NCBI RefSeq assembly: GCF_001905545.1
Contig: NZ_LIPD01000015.1
Location: 62,001-126,000, forward strand
Reading direction: 5' to 3'
Source: Streptomyces sp. CB02056
GTDB taxonomy: Bacteria; Actinomycetota; Actinomycetes; Streptomycetales; Streptomycetaceae
Length of the DNA stretch: 64,000 bases
The notes below the pieces were generated by a model, which saw only the letters and a list, made by a program, of their open reading frames with translations, did not search any database and was not told the DNA's origin. Position 1 is the first letter of the stretch. Each line of letters begins with the position of its first letter. The position numbers and the translations under genes were made by a program. Below, piece after piece: positions 16,299-23,946 of this stretch.

Positions 16299-18287
16299 TC
16301 AGGGCCGGGTGGCGGCCCCGCCGAGCCCCGGGGCCGGCACGGGCGCGGCGGCGCCGACCAGGACGACGAGTTCGTGGCCGCCGGGGTTGGTCTGCAGGGG
16401 CAGGGTGCGCCAGTTGTTGGCGAGCCAGACGTTGCCGGACGGGTCGATCTGCAGGCCGGTGTTGCGTTCCAGCCCGTCGCTCGGGTAGCCGGTGTCGGGC
16501 GGGGACAGTGGCTGGCCGGTGGTGAAGCCGGGCGGGCAGGCGGTGAGGTCGACGCCGCACAGCCGGGCGACGCGGTGGCCGCCGAAGTTGGCGATCCAGA
16601 CGGTGTCCTCGCCGTCGACGGCGACGCCCCAGGGCAGGAACAGGCCGCCGCTGGTGAAGGGTTCGGGGGCCGGGGTGCCGTCGGAGCGGATCAGGGTGAC
16701 GGAGGCGCCCGGGCGCGGGCCCGCGTCGCCCGCGACGGCGGCGTCCGCGAGGTCCCCGGCGGTGGTGTCGCCGCAGGGCACCGGCAGGATGCCGCTGTTG
16801 GCGACCCAGGCGTTGCCCCGGCTGTCGGTGGCGATGCCGAGCGGGCGGCGCAGCCCGCCGCCGGTCACCGCCCGTTCCAGGGTGCCGTCGGGGCCCAGGA
16901 CCTGCACGCTGTCGCTGCCGTTGCCGCTGACCCACAGCCGCCCCGCCGGGTCGACGGCGGCGCCGAAGGGCTTGTGCAGCGCGGGGGTGGGGACCTCCCG
17001 GGCGCGGGTGGCGTCGCCGTCGGGGACGCGGGTCACGCTGTCCGCGCCGCAGCCGGCCGCCCATACGGTGCCGGAGCGGTCGGCGGCCAGGCCCTGGGGC
17101 TGGACGATGCCGTCGGCGCGCCAGCCCTCGGGCGGGGAGAGCGGGGTGCCGTCCGGGGCGAACTGCGAGAGGCTGCGCTCCAGCGGGGCCGGGTCGATCG
17201 GGCAACCATGGCCCTGGAAGCCGAAGTTGGCGACCCAGGCGGAGCCCCGGGCGTCGACGGTGACGCCGAACCCGGCGCCGTACAGGCCGCCGCCCCGGTA
17301 GGGGGCGCCGGGGGCGTCCCGGCCGTCCGGGGTGAACTTCAGGACGGTGTCGCCGCCGCAGACCGGCACGGTGGGGTCGGCGCCGTAGCGGTAGTTGTTG
17401 CTGACCCAGGCGTTGCCGTCGGCGTCGAAGGCGATGTTGCCGGGGCCGTCGAGCTCGTGGCCGTTGCCGTCGTAGCGCAGGGCCACGGTCCAGGCCTCGG
17501 GGGCGGCGGGCAGGGCGGGCCGGTAGCGGGGGGCGGTGGCGGCGAGGGCGAACAGCTCGGCGGCGTTGTGGCCCGGGTCGTGGGCGATGTCCACGGCGGC
17601 CCGCAGGGTGTCGCGGGGCCGCTCCCGGCCGGGGCGCCGGGCCAGGTCGAGCAGCCGGTCGCAGGAGTCGCCGCCGGCGCCGTCGACGCAGGCGGCGAGC
17701 AGGTTGGCGAGGGTGTTGAACTCGGCCAGGGTCGAGGTGAGCGCGCCGTTGGGCGGGGCGGCGAGCGGGGCGGCGATGCCGCCGGTGCCGGTGTCGGCCA
17801 GGTTGTGGGCGACGGCGGCGGCGTTGCGCAGCCCGGGGTCGGGGCCGGCCACGCCGTCGGGGCCGGTGAAGCGGGCCAGGGCGTAGGCGACGGCCACGGT
17901 GGTGCGCTCGTTGACGACGAGTTCGGGCGGCGCCCCGGCCCCGCTCAGGACGGCGGCGAGCACCGCCGGCCCGCCGGCGCCGCGCGCGCCCCCGGGCCCG
18001 GGCAGGCCGGCCAGCACGTACAGCACGGCGCGCGGGTCCTCGGGGCGGCGGTAGTCCAGGACGAAGCGCCCGTCCCGCGCGCTGCGGGTGCGGGCCAGCA
18101 CCCGGGGCGCGGCGCCCGCGCCGTCCCCGGCCTGGTAGAGCGTCACCTCGGCGCCGCCCAGCGGGGTGTCGCCGCTGCGCACCACCCCGCACTGGCCGGT
18201 CGGGGCGGGTGCCGTGGCGTGGGAGGGTCCGGCGGCGAGCTGGGCCAGGAGGGCGGCGGTCAGCAGGACGCCGCGGCGTCGGCGCAT
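16299..18287 (-). CDS. Secreted NHL/Vgb-like beta-propeller protein
   Basis: A 662-aa exported protein. A Sec signal (MRRRRGVLLTAALLAQLAAG) is followed by a carboxypeptidase-regulatory-like region (GDTPLGGAEVTLYQAGDGAG) and a Cys-containing helical segment. A long six-bladed-type propeller follows, with repeated motifs of the form DxxGNAWVxN (DADGNAWVSNNYRYG, DARGSAWVANFGFQG, DPAGRLWVSGNGSD, DSRGNAWVANSG, DGEDTVWIANFGG, DPSGNVWLANNW). Such SMP-30/NHL-type folds bind ligands or act as lyases; catalytic identity is not evident. ATG 18287 follows GGAG. The strong hairpin at 18305-18338 separates it from the oxidoreductase gene upstream. Confidence 0.8.
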   Translation of the reverse strand: MRRRRGVLLTAALLAQLAAGPSHATAPAPTGQCGVVRSGDTPLGGAEVTLYQAGDGAGAAPRVLARTRSARDGRFVLDYRRPEDPRAVLYVLAGLPGPGGARGAGGPAVLAAVLSGAGAPPELVVNERTTVAVAYALARFTGPDGVAGPDPGLRNAAAVAHNLADTGTGGIAAPLAAPPNGALTSTLAEFNTLANLLAACVDGAGGDSCDRLLDLARRPGRERPRDTLRAAVDIAHDPGHNAAELFALAATAPRYRPALPAAPEAWTVALRYDGNGHELDGPGNIAFDADGNAWVSNNYRYGADPTVPVCGGDTVLKFTPDGRDAPGAPYRGGGLYGAGFGVTVDARGSAWVANFGFQGHGCPIDPAPLERSLSQFAPDGTPLSPPEGWRADGIVQPQGLAADRSGTVWAAGCGADSVTRVPDGDATRAREVPTPALHKPFGAAVDPAGRLWVSGNGSDSVQVLGPDGTLERAVTGGGLRRPLGIATDSRGNAWVANSGILPVPCGDTTAGDLADAAVAGDAGPRPGASVTLIRSDGTPAPEPFTSGGLFLPWGVAVDGEDTVWIANFGGHRVARLCGVDLTACPPGFTTGQPLSPPDTGYPSDGLERNTGLQIDPSGNVWLANNWRTLPLQTNPGGHELVVLVGAAAPVPAPGLGGAATRP

Positions 18288-18304
18288 GGGGGCTCCGTTT
18301 CGGC

Positions 18305-18338
18305 GGTAGGGGGACGAACGGCGGTTCGTCCCCCTACC
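18305..18338 (-). terminator. Strong hairpin between LLM oxidoreductase and propeller genes
   Basis: GGTAGGGGGACGAAC (18305-18319), loop GGCG, GTTCGTCCCCCTACC (18324-18338): a perfect 15-bp stem. It lies 93 bp past the LLM oxidoreductase stop and ends only 18 bp before the propeller start codon, so it probably terminates the upstream array but would also sit in any propeller 5' UTR. Confidence 0.6.
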
Positions 18339-18431
18339 TGCCACACCGGCCGGCCGCCCGGGCGCATCCGGCCACGGGACGCGGCGGAAATTGCCCGGTA
18401 CGGGCGAGCCGGCGCGGGGCCCGTCCCCGGC

Positions 18432-19451
18432 TCAGCCGCGCCGGCCGGCCGCCGCGGCGGAGGGGACGGCGGCGGGGGCGGCGAAGCGGGGCAGGACCTC
18501 CTCGGCGAGCTCCTGGAGCAGCTCGTCGACGGGGCGGTCGTTGGGGCGCAGGTTGAAGGAGACGTGGGCGACGCCGAGTTCGGCCATCAGCTCCAGGTGC
18601 TCGATCAGGGCGGTGCGCCCGGTGCTGAGGCCGAGCCGGATGGGGCGCGGCGCGGCGGCCGGGTCCTCGGCGAGGGTGAGGACCATCGGCGTCAGGTAGG
18701 GCTTGTCGCCGGCGAGGTCGCGCCACTGGCGCAGCCGCGTGCGCAGCGCGTCCGGGTCGCGGGGGTAGTTGAGGGAGGCGTCGGCGTGCTCGGCGATCCA
18801 CTCGGGGCTCTGCTGGGCGCCGCCGGCGACGGCGATCGGGATGCCCCCGGGGTGGACGGGCCGGGGCAGGACCTCCAGCTGCTGCTCGGCGCCGAGGCCG
18901 GCGGCGGGCAGTTCCAGCGGGCCGGGGCGCCAGGCGGCGCGCAGGGTCTCGACGCCGGTGCGGAAGGCGGCGCCGCGGCCGTGGAAGTCGCGGTCGAACA
19001 GCGGGTACTCGACGGGGCGGTCGCCGCTGGCGAGGCCGAGCAGCAGGCGCCCGCCGGAGAGCACGTCGACGGTGGCGGCGGCCTTGGCGACGAGCAGCGG
19101 TTCGCGCAGCGGCAGGACGACCGCGCCGGTGGCGAGGACCGCGTCGCGGGTGAGGGCGGCGAGGTGGCCGAGGTGGGTGAAGGTCTCGAAGACGCTGCCG
19201 GCGTCGCCGAACCGGACGGGGTCGTAGAGCGGGACGTCGCGCACCCACAGGGCGGCGAAGCCGAGGCGGTCGGCGAGGGCGGCGAGGCGGGCGTGCCCGG
19301 CGAGGTCGGGGACGCCGAAGGGGCGGCCGGCCGCGCGGTCGGCCCGGCCGCGGTCCTGGCCCCAGTCGTTGTCCAGGGGCAGTTCCAGGCCGATGGTCAG
19401 CCGGCCGTCGGCGGGGGCCAGTCGGGCGAGTGCGGGGTGGGACGGGGCCAT
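18432..19451 (-). CDS. LLM-class flavin-dependent oxidoreductase
   Basis: A 339-aa luciferase-like monooxygenase (FMNH2 or F420 dependent, TIM barrel). Visible signatures are LTIGLELPLDNDWG, RLGFAALWVRDVPLYDP, DVLSGGRLLLGLASGDRPVE and GGAQQSPEWIAEHAD. It ends in a low-complexity Ala tail. Homologues oxidise small molecules such as aldehydes or sulfonates; the substrate is not evident. ATG 19451 follows GAAGGA. It is the last gene of the minus-strand MarR-controlled array, but an intrinsic terminator-like hairpin (19473-19508) lies directly before its ribosome binding site. Confidence 0.88.
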   Translation of the reverse strand: MAPSHPALARLAPADGRLTIGLELPLDNDWGQDRGRADRAAGRPFGVPDLAGHARLAALADRLGFAALWVRDVPLYDPVRFGDAGSVFETFTHLGHLAALTRDAVLATGAVVLPLREPLLVAKAAATVDVLSGGRLLLGLASGDRPVEYPLFDRDFHGRGAAFRTGVETLRAAWRPGPLELPAAGLGAEQQLEVLPRPVHPGGIPIAVAGGAQQSPEWIAEHADASLNYPRDPDALRTRLRQWRDLAGDKPYLTPMVLTLAEDPAAAPRPIRLGLSTGRTALIEHLELMAELGVAHVSFNLRPNDRPVDELLQELAEEVLPRFAAPAAVPSAAAAGRRG

Positions 19452-19472
19452 GGCGGGTCCTTCACAAAAGAT

Positions 19473-19508
19473 CCCGTCCCGGGCGGCGGTGCGACCGCCC
19501 GGGACGGG
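19473..19508 (-). terminator. Intrinsic terminator inside the MarR array
   Basis: On the minus strand CCCGTCCCGGGCGG and CCGCCCGGGACGGG (14 bp, perfect; 19473-19486 with 19495-19508) are followed by ATCTTTTG. The T-tract abuts the ribosome binding site of the LLM oxidoreductase gene, so transcription from the aldo/keto reductase may be attenuated here. Confidence 0.65.
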
Positions 19509-19522
19509 AGAGTGGGGCGGGG

Positions 19523-20359
19523 TCAGCTCGCGTTGAACTGGTCCGGGTGCGGGCCGGTGCGCAGGTCGCGGTCGCCGGCGGCGATCGCGGCCATGTCCTG
19601 CTCGGTCAGCTCGAAGTCGAAGACGTCGAGGTTCTGCCGGATGCGGGCCGGGGTGACGGACTTGGGGATGACGATGTTGCCGAGCTGCAGGTGCCAGCGC
19701 AGGACGACCTGGGCGGGGGACTTGCCGGTGCGCTCGGCGATCGCGGTGATCGCCGGGTCGTCCAGGACGGCGCCCTGGGCGAGCGGGCTCCAGGCCTCGG
19801 TGGCGATGCCGTGCTCGGCGTGGAAGGCGCGCAGCTCGGCCTGCTGGAGGCCGGGGTGCAGCTCGACCTGGTTGACGGCGGGCACCAGCGCGCTGGTGTC
19901 CAGCAGGCGCTGGAGGTGGGCGGGCTGGAAGTTGGACACGCCGGCGGCGCGGACGCGGCCCTCCTCGACGAGGCGCTCCAGGGCGCGCCAGGTGTCGAGG
20001 TAGAGGTCGCGGGCCGGGGTGGGCCAGTGGATGAGGTAGAGGTCGACGTGGTCCAGGCCGAGCTTGGCGAGGCTGGCGTCGAAGGCGCGCAGGGTGGCGT
20101 CGTAGCCCTGGTCGGCGTTCCACAGCTTGGTGGTGACGAACAGGTCCTCGCGGGCCACGCCGGAGGCGGCCAGGGCGCGGCCGACGCCGGTCTCGTTGCC
20201 GTAGATGGCGGCGGTGTCGATGCTGCGGTAGCCGGCCTCCAGGGCGGCGGCGACGGCGGCGGTGGTCTGGTCGTCGGGGACCTGGAAGACGCCGAAGCCG
20301 AGCTGGGGGATCTCGACGCCGTTGTTCAGCTTCACGGTGGGGACGGTGGGGGTGGTCAT
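19523..20359 (-). CDS. Aldo/keto reductase
   Basis: A 278-aa NADPH-dependent reductase of the 2,5-diketo-D-gluconate reductase-like group. The order is LNNGVEIPQLGFGVFQV, YRSIDTAAIYGNE (catalytic Asp and Tyr), VTTKLW (Lys), YLIHWP (His), GVSNF, then the cofactor loop IVIPKSVTPARIRQN. ATG 20359 has GAAGGAG 9 nt upstream; a longer opening to 20413 overlaps the previous gene and is rejected. It is part of the array with the HbpS-like and MFS genes and likely reduces a reactive carbonyl. Confidence 0.92.
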   Translation of the reverse strand: MTTPTVPTVKLNNGVEIPQLGFGVFQVPDDQTTAAVAAALEAGYRSIDTAAIYGNETGVGRALAASGVAREDLFVTTKLWNADQGYDATLRAFDASLAKLGLDHVDLYLIHWPTPARDLYLDTWRALERLVEEGRVRAAGVSNFQPAHLQRLLDTSALVPAVNQVELHPGLQQAELRAFHAEHGIATEAWSPLAQGAVLDDPAITAIAERTGKSPAQVVLRWHLQLGNIVIPKSVTPARIRQNLDVFDFELTEQDMAAIAAGDRDLRTGPHPDQFNAS

Positions 20360-20409
20360 GTGCTGGTCTCCTTCGGAGGGTGTGGTCGGTGGGGTGGGGC
20401 GGAGGGTGC

Positions 20410-20844
20410 TCACCGGGCGAGCTGGGCGAGCCGGTCGAGGGCGGCGGCGGCGAAGGAGTGGTCCTGCGCGGGGGCGCCGCCGCCGACGCCGAGGGCGCCG
20501 ACCAGCCGGCCGTCGCGGTGGACGGGGATGCCGCCGGCGATGAACAGCAGCGGGCGGTCCAGCGCGGTGGGCAGGGTGTGGAACGGCCCGTCGGGCTTGA
20601 CCAGGTCGACCAGGTCGGCGGTGGGGGCGTTCAGCTGGAGGGCGGTGTAGGCCTTGCGGGTGCTGGTCTCGCCGGAGATCAGCACGGCGCGGTCGTCGCG
20701 GCGGAAGGCGAGCAGGTGGCCGCCGGCGTCCAGGACGGTGACGCTGACCGGCACGCCCGCGGCCTCGGCGGCGCTGCGGGCCGCGTCGACCAGGAGCTCG
20801 GCGTCGGCGGTGGTCATCGGGGCGACTGCGGTGGTGGTGCTCAT
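20410..20844 (-). CDS. HbpS/GlcG-like (DUF336) heme-binding family protein
   Basis: A 144-aa protein of the GlcG/HbpS fold. It has the family motifs VSVTVLDAGGHLLAFRRDD, TSTRKAYTALQLN, LLFIAGGIPVHRDGRLVGAL and GVGGGAPAQDHSFA. Some members are extracellular heme sensors, others accompany redox enzymes; no signal peptide is visible here, so a cytosolic role is likely. ATG 20844 follows GGGAGAAG. It lies between the MFS and aldo/keto reductase genes. Confidence 0.88.
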   Translation of the reverse strand: MSTTTAVAPMTTADAELLVDAARSAAEAAGVPVSVTVLDAGGHLLAFRRDDRAVLISGETSTRKAYTALQLNAPTADLVDLVKPDGPFHTLPTALDRPLLFIAGGIPVHRDGRLVGALGVGGGAPAQDHSFAAAALDRLAQLAR

Positions 20845-20917
20845 GGTGGTGCTTCTCCCGGGGTGGGGTGGGTTCCGGTCGGGGCGGTGGCCGGTGGTGT
20901 GCCGGTGGTGTCGATGG

Positions 20918-22120
20918 TCAGTGCTGCAGGGCCGCGTGGCGGGGAGCCGCGCTCGTGGCGGCGGCCTCCCGGGTGCGGTCGCGGCGCTCCAGGGCGGCGG
21001 ACCAGAAGGCCAGCAGCAGGGCGGCCGCGGCGAGGACGGCGCCGACCCAGTTCGGGGCGGTGTAGCCGAGGCCGACGCTGATCACCATGCCGCCGAGCCA
21101 GGCGGCCAGCGCGTTGCCGAGGTTGAAGGCGCCGATGTTGACGGCGGAGGCCAGGGTGGGGGCGCCGTGGGCCTGGTCCAGGACCCGCTTCTGCAGCGGG
21201 GGGACGGTGGCGAAGCCGAGGGCGCCGACCAGCAGGACGGTGACGGCGGCGGCGACCTTGTTGTGGGCGGTGAGGGTGAACAGGGCGAGCACCACGGCGA
21301 GGCCGCCGAGGGTGGTGTAGAGCATCGGCATCAGCTTGCGGTCGGCGTAGCGCCCGCCGAGCAGGTTGCCGAGGAACATGCCGACGCCGAACAGGACCAG
21401 CAGCCAGGTGACGGAGCCGTCGGCGTAGCCGGCGACGTTGGTCATCATCGGGGCGATGTAGGTGATCGCGGCGAAGACCCCGCCGAAGCCGAGCACGGTC
21501 ATCGCCATGGCGAGCAGCACCTGGGGGTTGCGGAAGGCGGTCAGCTCGCGGCGCAGGTGGGCGCCCTCGGCGCGGGGCATGGCGGGGACGAGCTTGGCGA
21601 TGCCGAGCAGGCCGACCACGCCGAGCGCGGCGACGCCGGCGAAGGTGGTGCGCCAGCCGACGGCCTGGCCGATGTAGGTGCCCAGCGGGACGCCGACGAT
21701 GTTGGCGACGGTCAGCCCGGTGAACATGGTGGCGATGGCGCCGGCCTTCTTCTGCGGGGCGACGAGGTCGGCGGCGACGACGGAGCCGATGCCGAAGAAG
21801 GCGCCGTGGGCGAGGGAGGTCACGATGCGCCCGGCGAGCATCACGGGGAAGGACGGGGCGAACGCGGAGAGCAGGTTGCCGGCCACGAACAGGCCCATCA
21901 GCAGCATGAGCATGGTCTTGCGGCTGATCCTGGTGCCGAGGACGGTCATCAGCGGCGCGCCGATGACGACGCCGAGGGCGTAGCCGGTGACCAGCAGGCC
22001 CGCGTTGGGGATGGAGACGCCGTAGTCGCCGGCGATCTGGGGCAGGAGTCCCATGATCACGAACTCGGTGGTCCCGATCCCGAATGCGCCGATGGCCAGG
22101 GCGATGAGAGCGAGAGGCAT
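20918..22120 (-). CDS. MFS transporter (DHA1/AraJ-like)
   Basis: A 400-aa, 12-helix major facilitator. Signatures are ALAIGAFGIGTTEFVIMGLL at the N-terminus (typical of the AraJ/YdhP group), the motif-A-like VLGTRISRKTMLMLL and GGRYADRKLMPM. Members efflux sugars, drugs or toxic metabolites by proton antiport. ATG 22120 follows GAAGGG; the in-frame extension to 22216 crosses the promoter region and is rejected. It lies downstream of a divergent-free MarR gene on the same strand, with a TTGCA-type imperfect inverted repeat in its promoter. Confidence 0.9.
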   Translation of the reverse strand: MPLALIALAIGAFGIGTTEFVIMGLLPQIAGDYGVSIPNAGLLVTGYALGVVIGAPLMTVLGTRISRKTMLMLLMGLFVAGNLLSAFAPSFPVMLAGRIVTSLAHGAFFGIGSVVAADLVAPQKKAGAIATMFTGLTVANIVGVPLGTYIGQAVGWRTTFAGVAALGVVGLLGIAKLVPAMPRAEGAHLRRELTAFRNPQVLLAMAMTVLGFGGVFAAITYIAPMMTNVAGYADGSVTWLLVLFGVGMFLGNLLGGRYADRKLMPMLYTTLGGLAVVLALFTLTAHNKVAAAVTVLLVGALGFATVPPLQKRVLDQAHGAPTLASAVNIGAFNLGNALAAWLGGMVISVGLGYTAPNWVGAVLAAAALLLAFWSAALERRDRTREAAATSAAPRHAALQH

Positions 22121-22175
22121 GGGCCCGAACCCTTCTGTGATTGCTTGAGCTAGCGCCTTGCGTGCCCTAACAATA

Positions 22176-22201
22176 GTTGCAGACGCGCGATAAGTGCAAA
22201 C
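22176..22201 (-). promoter_or_regulatory. Candidate MarR operator upstream of MFS gene
   Basis: GTTGCA (22176-22181) and TGCAAAC (22195-22201) form an imperfect inverted repeat 56 bp upstream of the MFS start, in a locally AT-rich stretch. A related TTGCACAAG-type sequence lies in front of the MarR gene. Binding is inferred only. Confidence 0.35.
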
Positions 22202-22253
22202 GCGGATAGGTGGCACGCGCCATAGGGTCGGGGTCGGGAGGCCGGAAACGCGG

Positions 22254-22305
22254 CCGGGCCCGGCCCGTCCGGACCGCGTGTGCGGTTCGGACGGGCCGGG
22301 CCCGG
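22254..22305 (-). terminator. Long hairpin after the marR-type gene
   Basis: A 24-bp stem with a single mismatch (22254-22277 with 22282-22305, loop GTGT) starts 29 bp after the MarR stop and precedes the MFS promoter. This indicates that MarR and MFS are separately transcribed. Confidence 0.7.
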
Positions 22306-22333
22306 GGGAGTGGCGGCGCGGGGCCGGCCGGGG

Positions 22334-22801
22334 TCAGCGGGTGGGCGCGGCGGCGTCCACGGCCTCGACCGCCTGGACCAGCGAGGCCAGCGCGGGGGTG
22401 CGGGCGGCCTCGTCGAGCGCCTCGCGCAGCGCGGCGTCGTTGGTCGGCCGGGCCTGCTCCAGGAGCCTCAGGCCGTCCTCGCTCACGTTGGTGTAGATGC
22501 CGCGGCGGTCGGTCGGACACAGGTAGCGCGACAGCAGCCCGCGGTCCTCCAGCCGGGTGACCAGGCGGGTGGTGGCGCTCTGGCTGAGCACGACCGCGTC
22601 GGCGACCTGCTTCATCTGCAGGTGCCCGCCCTCGTCGTCGTGCTGGCGGCTGAGCACGTCGAGCAGCGAGTACTCGCGCACGCTCAGGTCGTGCTTCGCC
22701 TGCAGGGCGCGTTCGATGTGGGACTCGATCCTGCCGTGCAGGAGGGACAGGGCGCCCCAGCCGTTGGCGAGCGCGGTGAGCGCGGGGTCCGTGGCGGTCA
22801 T
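22334..22801 (-). CDS. MarR-family transcriptional regulator
   Basis: A 155-aa winged-helix repressor. It has the dimerisation helices at both ends and a central DNA-binding region (MKQVADAVVLSQSATTRLVT and RLEDRGLLSRYLCPTDRRGI), followed by the beta wing YTNVSEDG. ATG 22801 follows GGAGG with ideal spacing. It is the first gene of the array and most likely represses the MFS/HbpS/aldo-keto reductase genes and itself in response to a small phenolic or redox ligand, as is known for the family. Confidence 0.92.
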   Translation of the reverse strand: MTATDPALTALANGWGALSLLHGRIESHIERALQAKHDLSVREYSLLDVLSRQHDDEGGHLQMKQVADAVVLSQSATTRLVTRLEDRGLLSRYLCPTDRRGIYTNVSEDGLRLLEQARPTNDAALREALDEAARTPALASLVQAVEAVDAAAPTR

Positions 22802-22864
22802 GGGCCCCTCCTTCCGGGTATGGCTGGGTCCAGGATAAGCCATGAACAGAAATATCGGCCAGAG

Positions 22865-22884
22865 CTTGTATAGCGCTTGTGCAA
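22865..22884 (-). promoter_or_regulatory. Candidate autoregulatory site upstream of marR-type gene
   Basis: CTTGTATAGCGCTTGTGCAA is a near-palindrome around GCGC. It lies 64 bp upstream of the MarR start within an AT-rich patch. It shares TTGCAC with the sequence before the MFS gene. Inference only. Confidence 0.3.
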
Positions 22885-22963
22885 ATAATCTCCCCCGCGA
22901 TTCGGGAGCGGGTGGGGCCGCGGGATGCAGGTCGGAGCCCAGTCATCACGCGGCTTTGGCGCA

Positions 22964-22979
22964 AATGGTTCAGACCATT
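22964..22979 (+). promoter_or_regulatory. DasR-responsive element (dre)-like palindrome
   Basis: AATGGTTCAGACCATT has a perfect outer palindrome (AATGGT/ACCATT) and matches the chitin-regulon consensus TGGTCTAGACCA at 10 of 12 positions. It overlaps the -35 box of the LPMO promoter, so repression by DasR, the N-acetylglucosamine-controlled GntR regulator, is expected. Confidence 0.65.
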
Positions 22980-23007
22980 GACGCGGAGGGAAGGCAGATC
23001 CTACGGT
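22978..23007 (+). promoter_or_regulatory. Promoter of the LPMO gene
   Basis: A -35 element TTGACG (22978-22983) and a -10 element TACGGT (23002-23007) are separated by 18 bp. The -35 overlaps the dre-like palindrome. The start codon is at 23129, implying a 5' leader of about 115 nt. Confidence 0.5.
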
Positions 23008-23128
23008 GTCGGGCAACCGGTCTGGCGCGGGCATGCCATGTCTCGGGCAGACCGCCGTGCGCACCCCCACGCGCACGCGCACGCCCCGCGCCGGGCGCAC
23101 ACTCCATCCACCCCCACGGAGGAGCACC

Positions 23129-23719
23129 ATGCGCAAGCGCCACCTGATCGCCGCCGCCGCGGCCGCGATCGCCCTGCCGATCGCGGCGGCCCTGCCGGCC
23201 CAGTCGCACGGCTTCATCAACCTGCCGCCGAGCCGCTCCGCGCTCTGCGGGGCCAACGCCGTCCCGTGGGACTGCGGCGACATCCAGTGGGAGCCGCAGA
23301 GCGTCGAGGGCCCCAAGGGCTTCCCGACCCGCGGCCCGGCGGACGGCACCATCTGCGCCGGCGCGGACGCCCGCTGGGCCCCGCTGGACAACCCCCGGGG
23401 CGGCAGCTGGCCCACCACCAAGGTGACGGCGGGCCAGCAGCTCACCTTCACCTGGGAGATCGAGGCCCGGCACTCCACCAGCAGCTTCAGGTACTTCCTG
23501 ACCAAGCCCGGCTACGACGCCAGCCAGCCGATCACCCGGGCCTCCCTGGATCTGACCCCGTTCCTGACCGTCCCCTACAACGGCCGCCAGCCCGCCGCCA
23601 CCACCACCCACACCGCGACCCTGCCCACCGGCCGCACCGGCCACCAGGTGGTCGTCGCCGTCTGGGACGTCGCCGACACCGGCAACGCCTTCTACTCCTG
23701 CACCGACGTCCAGTTCTGA
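23129..23719 (+). CDS. AA10 lytic polysaccharide monooxygenase, chitin-active type
   Basis: A 196-aa secreted copper monooxygenase that cleaves crystalline chitin (or cellulose) oxidatively. The signal peptide ends ALPAQS, exposing His as the first mature residue (HGFINLPPSRSALC), the first ligand of the copper histidine brace. The second brace His is in the EARHSTSSFRYF segment, and the axial aromatic is in NAFYSCTDVQF at the C-terminus. It is a single-domain enzyme without a carbohydrate-binding module. ATG 23129 follows GGAGGAGCACC. The dre-like site upstream supports a chitin role. Confidence 0.95.
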   Translation: MRKRHLIAAAAAAIALPIAAALPAQSHGFINLPPSRSALCGANAVPWDCGDIQWEPQSVEGPKGFPTRGPADGTICAGADARWAPLDNPRGGSWPTTKVTAGQQLTFTWEIEARHSTSSFRYFLTKPGYDASQPITRASLDLTPFLTVPYNGRQPAATTTHTATLPTGRTGHQVVVAVWDVADTGNAFYSCTDVQF

Positions 23720-23880
23720 CCGCTCCCCGCCCGCCCCGACGGCCCCGGCCGTCGCGTGCCCGCCGACGCCGCCGCCCGAACCCGGACGGCGCCGGCGGGC
23801 CGCCCGCCCCCCGTGCTGAAGGCCCCTCCCCGTCCGTGCTCGCGCGCCGCAGAAGCCGCAAATAGGTACATTGGCGACAT

Positions 23881-23896
23881 TTGGCAGCAGTGCCAA
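23881..23896 (+). promoter_or_regulatory. Palindrome upstream of the baeRF3 gene
   Basis: TTGGCAGCAGTGCCAA is a perfect 6-bp inverted repeat with a 4-nt spacer, 51 bp before the start codon and just downstream of an AT-rich stretch that may hold the -10 region. No regulator can be named. Confidence 0.4.
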
Positions 23897-23946
23897 GGCT
23901 CCGCGCGTCCACGCAAGAAGGCCGACCGCCTTCGGAAAGGGTCTCC

